Shown here one piece after another: positions 36,001-49,396 of a DNA stretch of 64,000 bases (its first letter is position 1; each line of letters starts with the position of its first letter). A model generated the notes under the pieces. The model searched no databases and was not told where the DNA came from. It worked only from the letters and a program-made list of their open reading frames with translations. The stretch comes from Lumnitzera littorea (Eukaryota; Streptophyta; Magnoliopsida; Myrtales; Combretaceae). A program made the translations under genes and the position numbers. Location: NCBI GenBank assembly GCA_024138015.1, contig JAMXBB010000001.1, positions 133,926,739 through 133,990,738 on the forward strand, given 5' to 3'.

Positions 36001-37705
36001 GGATAAACGATATCCATCGTTGTTAATTACGTGAAAATAAGGAGGAAGAACATAACATGCTTTGATATGCTTAATACACGAAGGGAATGGCATAAAACAT
36101 CTTTAAACTATAATTTAGGAACTGTTTATCTTTCTAAATTTTTTAAGTATAATTTTTCTTAAAAATTGGCAAAGCAAATTTTTAGGTTAAGAATAACCTT
36201 TAAACTTTAATTTTAATGTATAATATTCTTTAAACCATTAAGTGTTTAAAAGGTAATACCCTTAGAGGATATTTATATACTAAAATTAAACTTTAAAATG
36301 ATTATGGGGTTTATTCTTAATTTAGGAAAATTTGAGGAAAGGAAAATTACACTTTTAAATGTTTAGAAGGACAAATCACATCAAAATCAAAATTTATTAA
36401 ATTCTTTTTTTGCATTTTTTCCTAATATATTTAATCGAAAAGGGCTTTCTCTAAAATTGTTGCAAGCATGTTAAACAAACCAACCCATTTAACCCCGCTT
36501 TGATCCACAAGTTAAGTGGCTTGATCCATTTTAACCCGTTTGTAAATATGGGTTGAAATTTTCAATCCAATCCACCTTACCGTAAATTAATGAGTTAAAC
36601 AGGCCAATTTACATAGAGTAACCTAATCATATAAGAAGGCCTAATAAAATTGACATATGAAAAAATCGAAAAAGAAATTGAAACTTAAGAATAAAACTAA
36701 ATATTGAATACATATTAAGAAAAAAAGAAAAGAAAATTTGTAATTTAATAACTAATTTTTATATCTCAATGAATACCCTGTATCTATATGGATATGTATT
36801 TTAACTAGATTACATTCAACATGTACTCTTAACATTAAAACAATCTAATATTATTATTCCCACCATAGCAATCAACCTAGTTGAAATCAAAGTGAACCAT
36901 TCCATAATCTAATATTATTATTACAGTTATTATATACAAGTTTTTATAGTAACAAGGATGCACAGTTTTAGAACATTTGAACCAATATAGAAGGGAGTCG
37001 AGACTTCCATGATGTTTGATCAGTTTTCAGTTGTTTCCTTTAAACATTCGTTATCTATTATCTAGGGATAAGGCATTTAAGTTTAGACTTTAATTGTAAA
37101 AAAGTAACAATTATGGGGAAGGGGGTATGTCTAGACAAAAGCAATGGATATCTAATTATATTTAACTTTTTAACAACTTTCTATATATATTTATTAATAA
37201 ATGTATTTGTCCGTTAACTAGTCAACCTACCCTATAATAAGTTAGCCCGTTTTAACCTACAGGTTCAAAAAACTTATATTTCAATGAACTAAAATTTTTC
37301 GATCTAACCTACATTTTTCTTTTTAGGTTAAACGAGCCAACTTACATGATTTACCCTGCATACATAACTTTACTTACCTCTATAGAAAATGTTAGTTTTA
37401 TAAAAAAGTTTTAAGCTTTATATATTTTCTAAAAAAGACTTTATCTTTCTATGTCCCTCATTAATATAAGATAATATTGTATAATGTTATTCAATTAACA
37501 ATTATTTGATAAATAAAATACGAAATATCAATGGTCTTATGTTTTAGTGTTATATCAATATTTGCTAGAAAATTATAATATCAACAATAGATATACTAAC
37601 CAAATAGAATATGTTATATATTGTTTATATTAATAACATATTTCTAACTTATATATTATTATGTATATTAGTTGAAAATGTCATATATATATATATATAT
37701 ATATT
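36001..37705. other. AT-rich intergenic DNA
   Basis: No gene supported. Near 36450-36620 and 37200-37370 there are scattered TTAACCCGTTT-like and GGTTAAAC-like motifs without open frames. An (AT)n run at 37683-37704 ends the stretch. Confidence 0.5.
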
Positions 37706-38594
37706 TGTTGATTTTGGAAACAACTAAGGTAATTGGACACAGATGGTTCTTAGTGCTATTTGTGCTCCTTACTTGTGATCACTTGGAAGAAGCCCCTTAT
37801 GAATTGATCCACGAGAGCCTTTTTGATGCTTAAATAAGTAAGGAAAGATTGTGAGGATTATGAGGTCATGTGTGTTAAGGTGTTTGGGTGATCTCAGAGA
37901 GTCATCGTAGGTACTTAAGATAATGTAAGTGTGTAGAGAGTTTCAAGAGTTAAGAGAAGATTCGGTATCTTTGGCTCCTTGTACCATGTATAGTGCAAGG
38001 AACTTAATTACTAAGGACGCATGTCAAATTGGGGTTTAGTCATACTCTCCATCTACAGAGGATGTGCACCACGAGAGAATAGGACGAATATATAGGCTAG
38101 TTGACCATAAACATGTTGGCAACTACGTTTGAAACTTAGGATGCTGACATGTCTAGGGTTGTTGAATGTGCTGGTCATATTATGAATGTCAAGAAACAAT
38201 TAATAAGAAAAGAAGGAGAGTAAATGGATAAAGGAGCTATCGAGGAAGGATGCTTGCTGGGTTTCAAGCCATACATTAGTCCCTTGTTGTATGCTCGAGA
38301 GGAAAAGGGGGTGACCTTAGCCAGGGGCACATGCTCCGAGGTGTCGGAGATACTTTAATGGCTTAAAATAGCCAAGCGGGTAGCATATTGACCAATGAGT
38401 AGCTTAAGTGAGGAGAGAGTGCTTAGTGTCACCTGAGTGCTTGAGGTCCCAAGTAAGTGACTCGAGGTTAGGTGGAGCTTACTCGACAAGCTAATTGTGT
38501 GCCTAGAGGGGCTGTTCAGGGTGCCCAAGCAGCTTGTGGGTCTTAGTTAATGTTTGGACAAGGCTTTGGTAGCTTGGCTTAAAATAGCCTATCA
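37706..38594. repeat. Solo LTR-like sequence
   Basis: Begins TGTTGATTTTGG and ends GCCTATCA, GC-richer than its surroundings and without coding capacity. Ends and general style resemble the candidate LTR at 7199-7826 (TTGATTTT... and ...CCTATCAA). No exact 5-bp duplication is present (ATATT and ATAAT), so the borders are approximate. Confidence 0.4.
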
Positions 38595-39520
38595 ATAATA
38601 TTTATTACTATTAATTGTAATAGCATGACAACACTATATATTAACAAAATATTAATGCAATATCTTAATATTACAAATATAACAAGAATCAATGTATTTT
38701 ATATTATTATAACATAATGTAACTACATATATCATATAAAAATATATAAATAATATTTTATTATACAATATGAAAGCTAAAACTTAGGAAATGCTTTATT
38801 TTTTACCTTTTTTTTTTTCAAATTTTTTACATTTTATCAAATTTGTTGAATACATCATAACAATTCTCAAGTTTTTCCCAATAAAATCGCTTTCTAAGAA
38901 CTCAAGGTTTTTCCATGAAATGATTAAACTACTTTATATACCGAGATTATGCATATTCTTATGAGACACGTAGTACAAAGGGGAAAAAATAATTATTATA
39001 TTCATAATAAATATTCCTCTACATAGTAGTCATCGAACCATTATATACAGAGAGAAAATTTGGTTTTGATATTAAATTTCCTTTTTTGTTCGCTAGAGGA
39101 GTCAAAACTAATTTGCAAAATGGATTATGTTGGATTAAAGTATAAATGATATATATAACATTGAATACACAAATGAATCTTTAATGTTTGCTCAAGATTT
39201 AATTAAGTCAATAAAACTTGGGTAAGTGAAATTAAGCTCTGTATTTCCACACCCTATTAATCGAGCATTTGAAAAAATTGGTTCAAATAAGTTAAAAAAC
39301 TTTTCGCAATTATTATGAATTATCTTTAACTAAGCTCCAACTTGTAAAGATAATATTCTACTTAATAAGTGGACCCTTAGTTAAACTTAATAAAAGCTAC
39401 TCCATAACGAAAGTCAATTAGTGCTTTGTTAATAATATTACTTGCTTTATTATAATTAACAACTTAAGGCTTATTTGACAAATGCAAGAGTAGAGGGTTT
39501 GATCGCATAAAGGTGGTGTG
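38595..39520. other. AT-rich intergenic DNA
   Basis: Read on both strands; no gene, repeat border or regulatory site recognised beyond A/T homopolymers. Confidence 0.5.
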
Positions 39521-40665
39521 TGTCACACCCCAAACAGAAAAAGTCGTAACAACCTCGCTGTGTAAACTAATTTAAGATATAAGTTGACCTTACAGCTGTT
39601 ATCAAAGGTACAATCTACACAAGACGTATACAACTTAACTAACTTAAAACATCCAATCTAATACTTGTTAATAATCAAACATATGGTTTAGTTTTTAATA
39701 ATAAATGTTCAAGATAACTTTTTGTCTGATAATATAACAATACTAATAAAAGCATTTTTACATATAAAGTTATAATTTATACTAAGAGTTTACAACAAAT
39801 CTTGGAATCTATTTACAATAAAATAAGAAACTAATGGGCATTCTAAGAATTTCCAATCAGTTTCCTCATAACAAAAAGAAAAGCCAAAAGTCTAGATTTA
39901 ATGGATTCTTATTTCCTCACTTTCCCAGCTAACCATATACTAACCTATAGGTAGTTATATCTATACATCCTGAACTCTTACTCAACACCAGTAAAAGAGG
40001 GGTGTGATCACAATTAGCTCAATAAAAGGGATAGAGATAGAAGAATATTATACAAACACAAATAAGGTTATTAATTAAAATGAGATGAAATGTAAACAAC
40101 AATATGCAATATCGCAAAATGTTATCTAATCTATTGTGAGATAATAGAGCTCTAGCCTAGATTAAAGAGTTTACCGTAATTCAAATCAGAACAAACTTAA
40201 AATTGTGTGATAAAGAGCACCCTTTTCTTGAGACCATCTTTGAACCACAGCCCTTATCCTTGTCGTAACCTCCTTACCTACCAGTTAGTTTGTCTAACGA
40301 TAAGAAATGACCATTTCAGCTATCCTCATCAAATAAAGTCAGTATTTAATTTGATACACCTCATCATCCCCCTAATGGGTTATTATGCATATCCAGTTAT
40401 ATTAGCGATCAAATCACTCTTAATTTCATTTAGGAGTGGCTAAACAAAATCACAAAATGCAATACTAAGAAATAATGTAAACCAATACGTTAAGGAGTTC
40501 AACTCTTATCACAAAACATATTACTAACCACACATATAGTATATGCACAAAAAGCTAATTTACAATTTTAAACAAAAGTATTCTTAAGCTTTCAAATACT
40601 TTGATATAATATCTCAACAAGCAATAAAGTTATAATCTCAACTTACTTATATTAACGCTCACTTT
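39521..40665 (-). repeat. Large Ty3/gypsy-type LTR, part 1 (3'-end portion on the minus strand)
   Basis: The plus strand starts TGTCACACCCC, the complement of a GGGGTGTGACA LTR end. Its following bases (AAAGTCGTAACAACCTCGCTG) align with the ends of the LTRs at 54286 (read leftward) and 50929. Further in, ATCCTTGTCGTAACCTCC corresponds to a similar stretch read on the complement of about 53570-53610. Homology is interrupted at about 40666 by the pararetrovirus and seems to resume at 49441. No internal coding region accompanies it here. Confidence 0.6.
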
Positions 40666-40710
40666 GATAGGTCTATACCATTGACGTTCTACTCACTGGG
40701 AGATCATATA
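40666..40710. repeat. Outer inverted repeat of the viral insertion, left copy
   Basis: About 44 bases (centre GACGTTCTACTCACTGGGAG) that recur as the reverse complement at 49397-49440 with about five differences, nearly all transitions. They delimit the inverted viral dimer. Confidence 0.75.
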
Positions 40711-40711
40711 C

Positions 40712-40936
40712 CATGACGCACCCAGGAGATGCCTATCTTAAATGATAGCTATAATAGATATGATATGAAAGTAATTGATAAAATGTAGATCAGAAGGAAA
40801 TTAATTTCTTCTAAAATAAATATCATATAGATAAAATCTTTCTCCAATAAGAGAATAAGCCTAAAATATATATAATAAAAATTTTATTGCATCTTCTAAA
40901 TATTCATTAAATTCTATTAGATCATTACCATTATTA
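40712..40936 (-). repeat. Viral terminal region, complete copy in left arm
   Basis: Its first part (40712-40798) matches 46441-46527 in the same orientation; its second part (40812-40936) matches 46528-46651 as reverse complement. This copy is contiguous and shows the original order, so the two pieces at 46.5 kb are separated by an inversion-type junction. Confidence 0.8.
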
Positions 40937-41824
40937 TCTTTAACTTGTCGAGATATTAAAACATTAAATATTAAACAAACATTAACAACAAACTCTTAAT
41001 ATCATTTCATGATAATATTTTTCTTTTCTCTTACTTTCAAATATTCTTTATTCATATTTTGAAATTAAATTTAAAAATTTAAATGATGTTCAAGACAAGC
41101 ATTGAAAAACTTGTCCTGACAAGCATTCCTTTTAAGATCATTAACAATATTTTCTAAATATTCAATTTGAATTCTCATACACATTTGATTATATTTACAA
41201 TTTACTATAAAATTTAGATAATAATTAATATAATTCTTCAGACCATACATGATTAAATCATAATCATGAAAGAAACATAACCACCACAGCCTAATATTAT
41301 TATTGGCACCTAATGGAGTTTTATAACATAAACATTAATAAAATATTACTCATAAATGAACATAAATGACATAAATAGAAAACCACCATAGGCGGCAGTG
41401 CTTTATGCTTGAAAATTTAAAGATCATTAACATAAAGAACATTAAATAAACATAACTACCACCGCTTATGGGGTTTGAACTTAAAACATAAATATAAAAA
41501 TATAAAAATAAATCTTATAAAGTTATATTCATTTAATAATGGAGATTCCCCTCTAGGATGAGCATAAAAGAAAGAAAGATAATTAAAATTGAAAATTCAT
41601 TCTATTAATTTGAAAAGTATTCACAAACAAAGAGTATTATATATGGATCATTTGCTCAAATAAGAAAACATAGAAGTAGGAACATCAAAGGTATAAGAAG
41701 ATCATTAAGGTATGGTGTTATACCTTAGGATAAAAATGTATGTACGCTTTACAATTAGAAGAAAGGAGAAGAAAGAATATACAAGAGAAGAGAAGGATGA
41801 AAGGTTAGAAAGGATGGAAGAAGA

Positions 41825-42311
41825 TTAGAAGAACATTAAAAGAGAAGAAGAGAGGAGAGGAGAGGAAAATTTGGATGAAAAGAATATTGTGGGAAAAAGG
41901 CTTTTCTTTTGGGGTTCCTTTTCTTTTCCTTTGTCTTTTTTGGGAGCCATCTCTATACAAGAATTCATGAGTAAGGAAGTCAGGAAAGGAATTGGATGAT
42001 CCATTAACATACTCAATTTCAAAATAAAAAATAGATAAAATTGATTTTCATCTAGCAAAAATTTGTTTAAAAGTAATATTTTGGACATTCTTTAATAAAA
42101 CATCTTTTACATATTTACAATCAATTCTTAAGTTTTCATTGGAGAGTTGAGATTTAATTCTTTTGAATTCAAGATCATTTTTTAAAAATCTTAAATGCTT
42201 TTCTTTACATTCAATTAAGTAATTTAATTTTGAAATTGAATTGTATTTTAATTCATTCAAATGTCTAGTTTGAGGTTTCGAGATAAAATTGAAAACAATT
42301 TTTTTCTTCAA
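41825..42311 (-). pseudogene. Viral RNase H tail and start of second ORF, left arm
   Basis: The sequence at 42048-42311 passes from linker-like text into the end of RNase H. At 41950 a second ORF starts with a Lys-rich MAPKKDKGKEKEPQ, matching the right arm start at 48036. The ORF is soon lost. No functional product is expected. Confidence 0.65.
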
Positions 42312-42509
42312 ATATTGTGTCTCGATGCCTTTATCATTAACAGAAAATGGTTGAATTAAATTAATAAAAGGAATTCCTAAAATGACATTTTACTTTAGAT
42401 TCTTAACAAGAATAAAAGCGGTTTTATAGGCAACATTTTCTTTTATTATTTTAGCATTGGATAATTTGAAATTGATTTGTAATTTGTTTCTTGATGCAGA
42501 CTTTAGAGA

Positions 42510-42773
42510 TTAGGATTTTTTTTCAAAATATTTTATTGGAATTAACCCTTCTCTAATACAATTCAAATCAACATCAGTATCAAACAACACAATAGTTTCT
42601 AAAACAAATTCATTATTAATTTTGATTATGATATTGATAATCCATTTTCTTATTGTTATTTCAACAAGTTGCATCAGATAATCAAAATTATCAAAAATGT
42701 ATTGAATATTGTCATTATTCGAAGTTTCTACATTAGTTTCAAAACTATTGTCAGAATGTTCTTGAATGGTCAT
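42510..42773 (-). pseudogene. Viral aspartic protease remnant, left arm
   Basis: An open 87-codon frame with the retropepsin-like core VLFDTDVDLNCI. The active-site triplet usually DTG or DSG reads D-T-D, so the catalytic glycine is replaced. It lies downstream of the coat-protein zinc knuckle, as expected. Confidence 0.7.
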
Positions 42774-43189
42774 TTTCTATTTTAATTCAAGAAAATCTCT
42801 TTGGAGTTTTAATTGCATTAATCTTAAATTTTTTATTTCTTGTTTTTGAATATTGATTTCATTATGAAGATCATTCTAGAATTTCCTTAAGATTATAAGG
42901 TAAATTATTTGTAAGTGAAAATGTGGTTTTGTTAACATTTTTTAAACAATTAAGTTTTTTATTATCATTACTCATAAGATCAAACTTATGAAGAATTTCT
43001 TCTTCTTCTTCTTCTTCTTCTTCTTCATTAGTTAAAACATTTATTTCTTTTTCATCTTTAAAAGATGTTGATGTTGATGTTGATTCAATATCATTGACTT
43101 GAATTCCATCATAAAATTATTCCTCTAATGCCACAATTTTATTGTCATAGAAAATTTGTAAAATGCTATCCATTATTTGTTTAGCAAGA

Positions 43190-44700
43190 TTTAATTTATT
43201 AATTTTATTATTGATTTTACAAAATTTAGCTATATGACCAATTTTTCTATATTTATAACACCTTAATTGTTTATATGATTTTCTCTTTTTTTTAAAATCC
43301 TTTTTCTCATTTTCAATTTTTTCAAGTTTTTTAAAGGATTTTTTCTTGGTTTTTTATACAAACATTGTGAATGTGAGTGAGAGTGTTTTACATTCTTTTT
43401 TTTTCTTTTTATTAATAAAGGAAGGATCATATTGGGTACAAAAATCACTAAGACTTTGGCATTTCATGTGTTGTTTATTTTTTAATTGTTTTTGCAATCT
43501 AATTGTTGTACATAAATTAGTTTTAATTTTGTAAATATATTATGCTAATTTACTATAGACAAATTATCATAAGGAATTTCATCGTTATTTTCTTCTCGGA
43601 TTTTATTCCCAACTTATTCTCCTATTAATTTAGGTAAACCAACTAAAAACTTTTCTTTTCAGAAAGGTTGATTACAATCATTCTTAAGAAGAACTATCTG
43701 AAAAAAAATATCTTTATATTGACGAAATTCTCTTAGAAACTTACATTTCATATTGAACAACAAATCTAAGGTTTTATCCCTAATATATGAAGGATCTCTC
43801 ATGAAATGTTGACTGATTGAGAAAATCAGAGTATTTACCATGTATTGAATCGGTTCATTATATTCATTAAGAATTCTCATTCCGTTTTCATTAGTTTTAT
43901 ATGATGTTAAGATATTAAATTGTTATTCCTCAGTGAGATAGTGATCCCACTAATCTTTTAATTGCTTAGTAAAACTAGAAATTAAAAGTAATGTTACTTG
44001 GTAATCAGTAACATTTAGAACAATTTTATTAATGTTAGAAAACATTATCATTTGATTAAGAACATTAAGAATTTTTTGCTCTAAGTATCCATTTATGTTC
44101 TATTCATAAGTGGATCTTGCAAAATATGTATTCTGATAGTTATCAATCTTTTCTTCTAAAATTATATCGAGAGGAGTTGTTTTTTGATAATATAATTTTT
44201 TAGGTTCTTTTCAATTAATTTTGTTAATTTCATCATTTGACTCATTAATGTTTAAATCTTTTAAAGAAATATTGGATATTGTATCATTAATCGAATCATT
44301 ATCAATTTCGTCAAGGACATTAAGTTTCTCTAAAGAAGTATCATCTATGGTAATACCTCTTAATTTTGATGAGTTAATTGGTGTTTGCATTTTTAAAATA
44401 TCAATTGGTTTTTATGAAGACGAAGTTTCTTCTTTAACTATTTTATTTTTTATCATTCTTTTCTTATCATCCAAGGCTTTTAGAAATTCATTAGTTGGAT
44501 TTTTAGGCATTTCAAAAAGTTTAAATAAAGGTACATTTTTATTAATTTTATTGGTTAAAGTTTTTTCAATCATTTTGTTTATTTCATTATTAATCACATT
44601 TTCCATTTTGACTAATTGTTTTCCTATTATATGTAAATGTTGATCAGTATAATTATTTTGGTTTATTATCTTTTTAATTCATGAGCCTTCTTCTTCCATA
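43190..44700 (-). pseudogene. Viral coat protein region with zinc knuckle, left arm
   Basis: The open part at 43659-43880 has the conserved core of caulimovirid coat proteins (DPSYIRDKTLDLL and FREFRQ-like charged text). The CCHC knuckle is at 43219-43260 (C-Y-K-Y-x5-H-x4-C): the second Cys is Tyr. A Glu-rich run encoded by (GAA)n follows at about 42991-43025. Multiple stops and frameshifts are present. Confidence 0.72.
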
Positions 44701-44923
44701 GCATTTTTAAAAGGCGCAAGAGTTATTTTAGTGTTTTTGTGGATTGTTTTTATATTATTAAGTGGTGGATAATTTCATTCCATTATTTGTCCATCACTTA
44801 ATTTTTATTTAAAACATTCATTTACAACATTCATTTCTTTAGATTTCAAATAATATTTTTCAAACCATTCAAAGAAATATATTTGAGCACCAATTTCATC
44901 CATTAAATTGTAATATTCATCTT

Positions 44924-45283
44924 TTATTTGTTTAGCGATATTTTTAAAATTTTGAAAATACCATTTCCTTTTTTTTTTTCATTTTTAGGTGAATTAAACT
45001 CTTTGTTTAGAAGAATTTTATCTGATTCGAAAGGTTTTTCTAAAACATTACCTTTTGGATCACCTAACACAGATGTTGTAGGTTCCTTATGTTCTGGTTC
45101 ATTGTTAGGTTGGTAAATTGGTTTAGTTATACTTGACTTATTGTTTATTATACCAGAAATTGAAGGATTATCCCGGACATTGGATTGAGCATTTAGTAGA
45201 ACATTGGATTGAGCATTAAATGGTGAATAAATTATAGATGGAGGTGGAGGTAAATCTATTGATCTCCTAGAAGAGGATAACAT
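44924..45283 (-). pseudogene. Viral polyprotein linker between movement and coat proteins
   Basis: A 119-codon frame rich in Asn, Pro, Ser and Lys, with a tandem duplication of NVLLNAQSNV-like text. It lies in the position of the low-complexity linker of the polyprotein and has no catalytic domain. Confidence 0.55.
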
Positions 45284-45599
45284 TGACCTTATTTCTAAAG
45301 GTCTTCTAGGTTAATCAAAAGATCTCCTAGCAAATTGAATTGTTACCTTGCCTTCAGGGTATTGGATTACATTGGAAGGTTTTGTATTATAAACAAGTTG
45401 TTTAGGAAGTGGATTTTCTACTTCCCATAATTTAGGTAGGTTAACTTAAGACCATTGAATCATTTTAGGTACAGACACATTGGCTTTGGTTAAGTCTATT
45501 TGAATAAAAAAGGTTTAACCTCTATTATCAACTTTATATACTTTAGACCCAAAAACAGTTTTCATTAACTTAAAATATATTCTATATATTACAGCTATT

Positions 45600-46156
45600 G
45601 GTAAAGCACTTTTTATCATTCTATAATTATGAGTTTTAATTTAAAGAATTAAGGAACTCATTATGCTCTTATCTCTAAGATCAAAGGTAACATTTGAATG
45701 ACATTCAAACTATACTGAACCAATGCTAAGACTAGTCTCAATAGAGGCGTGCATTAATATTTCATAGTCCAATTCCCTAGTATCTCTAAGGACCATGAAA
45801 ACAGAAGTGTCTAGACCTAGTTTAGTAAGAGGTTTATCTTCTACTTGAACTAGACCTATGTGCATATAGTTCCATTCTTTAGCATATCTTTTAATTGATT
45901 TAGCATTTAATAATTTTATTGTGGTTAAGCCATTAGGGATAGGGATATCTTTTTCCTCTGAATCGTTTTTACAAAAAAATTCCCATTTAGCCATTTGGTA
46001 AATTTGATCATAAGAAGTTTAGGGAATTTTTCAATCATCTATTGCTTTATCAAAATCTTTCATATGTATCTTATCTCTATTATTTAATATAGATTCTTCT
46101 GATTACTCAGAGGGAGCAAAGTTAGAAGAAGGCATAGTTTTTCTGAGTAAATTCAT
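45600..46156 (-). pseudogene. Viral movement protein remnant, left arm
   Basis: The open frame at 45710-45994 has YMHIGLVQV and LGLDTSVFMVLRD, hallmarks of caulimovirid movement proteins (30K superfamily), which open plasmodesmata for cell-to-cell spread. The likely initiation region is at 46154-46156, and at least three stops separate it from the conserved core, so the gene is dead. Confidence 0.78.
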
Positions 46157-46431
46157 AATTTTCAAAAGAGATTAATTTATCCAATTTTATAAATCTATTT
46201 TACAGGACTATTTTAAAAACTTATGTTGTGATCTCTAAGTTATGACCCTTTTGTTACCCTTAAATCTTTAAACGGGATTTACGCCAGGCCTTAATAGGAA
46301 TCATCATAACACATGAGGTTCCATACAGGTAATCGTCTAAGTGAATACAAGTAAAAAATATAGTTTTTACAAAAGTAATCGTCTTAGAAGAAAATTAAAA
46401 ATCACTCATTAGGCTATATACTCTTTTACTG

Positions 46432-46443
46432 GCTCTGATACCA
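46432..46443 (-). promoter_or_regulatory. Viral primer binding site (tRNA-Met)
   Basis: On the minus strand TGGTATCAGAGC, complementary to initiator tRNA-Met, used by caulimovirids to prime minus-strand DNA synthesis. It precedes the leader of the movement-coat protein arm. The corresponding position at the far left (about 40704-40715) has lost the match. Confidence 0.8.
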
Positions 46444-46527
46444 TAACGCACCTAAGAGAAGCTTATCTTAAATGATAGCTATGATAGATATGATATGAAA
46501 GTAATGATAAAATATAGATGAGAAGGA

Positions 46528-49396
46528 TAATAATGGTAATGATCTAATAGAATTTAATGAATAATTAGAAGATGCAATAGAATTTTTATTATATATAGTT
46601 TAAGCTTATTCTCTTCTTGGAGAAAAATTTTATCTATATGATATTTATTTTAAAAATACAATATGTTCAACATTACCTAATGCATTTTAAGATCATAAAT
46701 CTCATATTGTAGATTTGCCTTATGAAAATGATTTTAATAAGAAAAAGATTCCTACTAAAACAAGACCATCCTAAATGAATAATGAAGTTTTAAATCATTG
46801 CAAAAATAAAATTAGTGATTTGCTCAACAAAAGACTAATTCGTAAAAGTAAGTCCCCTTAAAGTTGTTCAACTTTTTATGTTAATAAAAATGTTGAAATC
46901 AAGAGAGATGTACTAAGGTTAGTCATTAACTATAAACCTCTTAATAACGCTCTTAAATGGATTAGGTATCTCATACCTAATAAAAAAGATTTATTTAATA
47001 GATTACATCATGCTAAAATATTTTCAAAGTTTGATATGAAATCTCGATTCTGACAAATTCAGATTAAAGAGTCTGATAGGTATAAAACCGCATTTACTGT
47101 CCCTTTTGGTAAGTTAGAATGGAATGTTATGTCCTTTAGACTTAAAAATGCTCATTTTGAATTTCAAAGAATAATGAATGAAATTTTTAATGATTATACA
47201 AATTTTATAATTATCTATATTGATGATGTTTTAATATTTTCATCTAATATAGATCAACATTTTAAGCACATAAAATTTTTTACTAATGTTGTCAAAAAGA
47301 ATGGTTTAATTGTGTTACCAATTAAGATTAGCCTATTTCAAACTAAGGTTAAATTCTTAGGGTTTCATATAAATAATGGCACCATAATTCCAATTCAGAG
47401 ATCAATAGAATTTACATTTAAATTTCCTAATGAAATCAAGGATAAAGATTAACTCTAAAGATTTAGGAAGCTTAAATTATGTTATTGACTTCTTTCTTAA
47501 TCTTAGTATTTTATGTAAACCACTTTATCAAAGATTAAGAAGAACCCCCTTCCATGGTTTGAAATTCATACTAATGTGTTCAAACAAATTAAAGAAAAAA
47601 TTAATGAAATTTTATGTCTCCATATTGTAGACTCATCTCTAATCAAGATAGTAGAGATAGGAGCATAAGAAATTGGATTCGGTAGGATCATTCAACAAAA
47701 ACATAATGATAAAAAATATGTTATTTAATTTGTTTCTAAATATTGGAATGAATGCCAGAAGAATTATTTTATAATAATAATAAAAAAAGAAATTTTAGCA
47801 ATCGTTTTAACAATTTTCAAATTTCAAAGAGATTTATTAAATAATAAATTTCTTTTAAGAATTGATTGTAAATCTACCAAAAATGTTTTATTAAAGGATG
47901 TCCAAAATATTATTTCTAAACAAATTTTTGCTAGATGGTAATCAATTTTATTTGTTTTCTATTTCGAAATTGAGTATGTTAATAGATTATCCAATTCCCT
48001 TCCTGACTTTCTTACTTGTAAATTCTTGTAGAGAAATGGCTCCAAAAAGAGACAAAGGAAAGGAGAAGGAACCCCAAAAGAAAGGCTTGACCAATATCTA
48101 GTCATGGCTCAAAGCCATTAAACCTTAATGCCCTACTAATGATCAAGGAAGAATCCTCTTCCTCAATAACTCCCAATGAAGAATCCACAATGCCTCCAAA
48201 TGAAAATTTTCAAATGATACTACAAAATAGACCAAAAAAACCAACTAATGCTTCAATCAATGTTTCTATAAACTTAAAACTTCTTAAGTCTTTTGCAATG
48301 GTCATTTAAGCCCCAGTGACATCTCTAATAAATCAACCAATGGTTTCAGAGACTCAACAAGTGGAAGAGATAATTCCACTTAAAAAGAACAAACCAAAAT
48401 ATATAATTAACTGAGGTGGCATCCTCATTTGCTAAGGCAATTGCCCCTCAAAAATTAATATTTTTTGTTAAATCAATTTTCAAATATGTTTTTTCAATTG
48501 AGAAAATTTTTTTTGAAAAGGATCCATATGATTGTACTAAAAAGATTTTTACTCAATTTTAATTATGTTCCATATGACTTTTACACACCAATTGAATTTT
48601 ATGAAAGGATTCTAAGTGAAACAAATTTAGTTTTATTCAAACATTTTGAATCTAATGGAATAATAAGCTATTCGACAGCTAGAATACATAAGGTTATGAA
48701 TATTAATGAATGGAGTGAATCTAATCAGCCTGTAATGCCTAGAAAATTCCAGTTGTCCTTAGTAGAAGTACAACCCAATTACCGAGTCACTTATAATTAC
48801 TATGATTATAAGCAACCTTGGTGGAATGCATTCTTTCAAATGAATCCAAAGAAATCATACACTTGGTTGATCTTCTTTGACAAATGTTCTTCTAAAAACC
48901 TACCCTACCAATTTGCACATTGGTAGGATGAGTTCGGAGTCACAATTGACATAATTCATGAAAAAGCTCGCATTGGCTGTAATGTGTTTATGAAAAATTA
49001 TACTCCAAAGGTTCATGAAAAATATTTTGATAAAATCATGTTATACTTTATGCACATCAATGTTTTATGGGTTATGACATGGTTTTATCAGTATAAGCAA
49101 AATTATGACTTTAGGACTACCATATTAATAAGAAATTATAAAGTTAAATGATGGGATAACTTCAAAATGTGAGATAAAGTTGAGGAAAACGCTATTCTCA
49201 ATTTGTTCAAAAATGATCAATCCCCAACAAATTCTTCCAATGTTTTAAACTATCAAATTCCTTTTCTCCATGACAAAGGATTTTTTATGTCTTCAATGGC
49301 AAATGTAAATTCTCTAGAACAAATGAAGCAATTATTGGAGAAGACATTAATAAGTCTCAATGAATTAACCAGTGGATTAGCTTCAGGTATATATAT
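46528..49396 (+). mobile_element. Endogenous caulimovirid, right arm (Florendovirus-like)
   Basis: Opposite orientation to the left arm. It starts with a 124-base piece of the terminal region (46528-46651), then goes directly into reverse transcriptase, RNase H and the second ORF. Movement protein, coat protein and protease are absent. It ends at the inverted 44-base repeat that also bounds the left arm. Frameshifts and stops are frequent. Confidence 0.8.
46740..48030 (+). pseudogene. Viral reverse transcriptase - RNase H, right arm
   Basis: RT blocks are recognisable from about 46760: RLVINYKPLN-like text near 46915, FDMKSxFxQIQIKESDRYK near 47030-47080, and the catalytic YIDD at 47216-47227, which is intact. 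A Trp codon in the FWQI block reads TGA. After about 47440 the frame shifts; RNase H continues in pieces to about 48030. RT copies the viral pregenomic RNA; RNase H removes the template. Not functional here. Confidence 0.8.

Larger units (their letters stand above)
40711..46527 (-). mobile_element. Endogenous caulimovirid, left arm (Florendovirus-like)
   Basis: On the minus strand, from right to left: part of the terminal region, tRNA-Met primer site (46432-46443), leader, movement protein, coat protein with zinc knuckle, aspartic protease, a short tail of RNase H, the start of the second ORF, then about 900 bases without clear coding, and another copy of the terminal region (40712-40936). 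The reverse transcriptase is missing: protease-side sequence passes within about 250 bases into the RNase H tail. Domain order MP-CP-PR-(RT-RH) followed by a second ORF is that of Florendovirus-like members of Caulimoviridae. All frames are broken by stops and frameshifts, so it is a fossil. Confidence 0.82.

Noticed and set aside
42991..43025. Trinucleotide CTT repeat as an independent microsatellite or CRISPR-like array
   Set aside because: It encodes the Glu run of the viral polyprotein on the minus strand; there are no spacers, and a CRISPR array is not expected in plant nuclear DNA.
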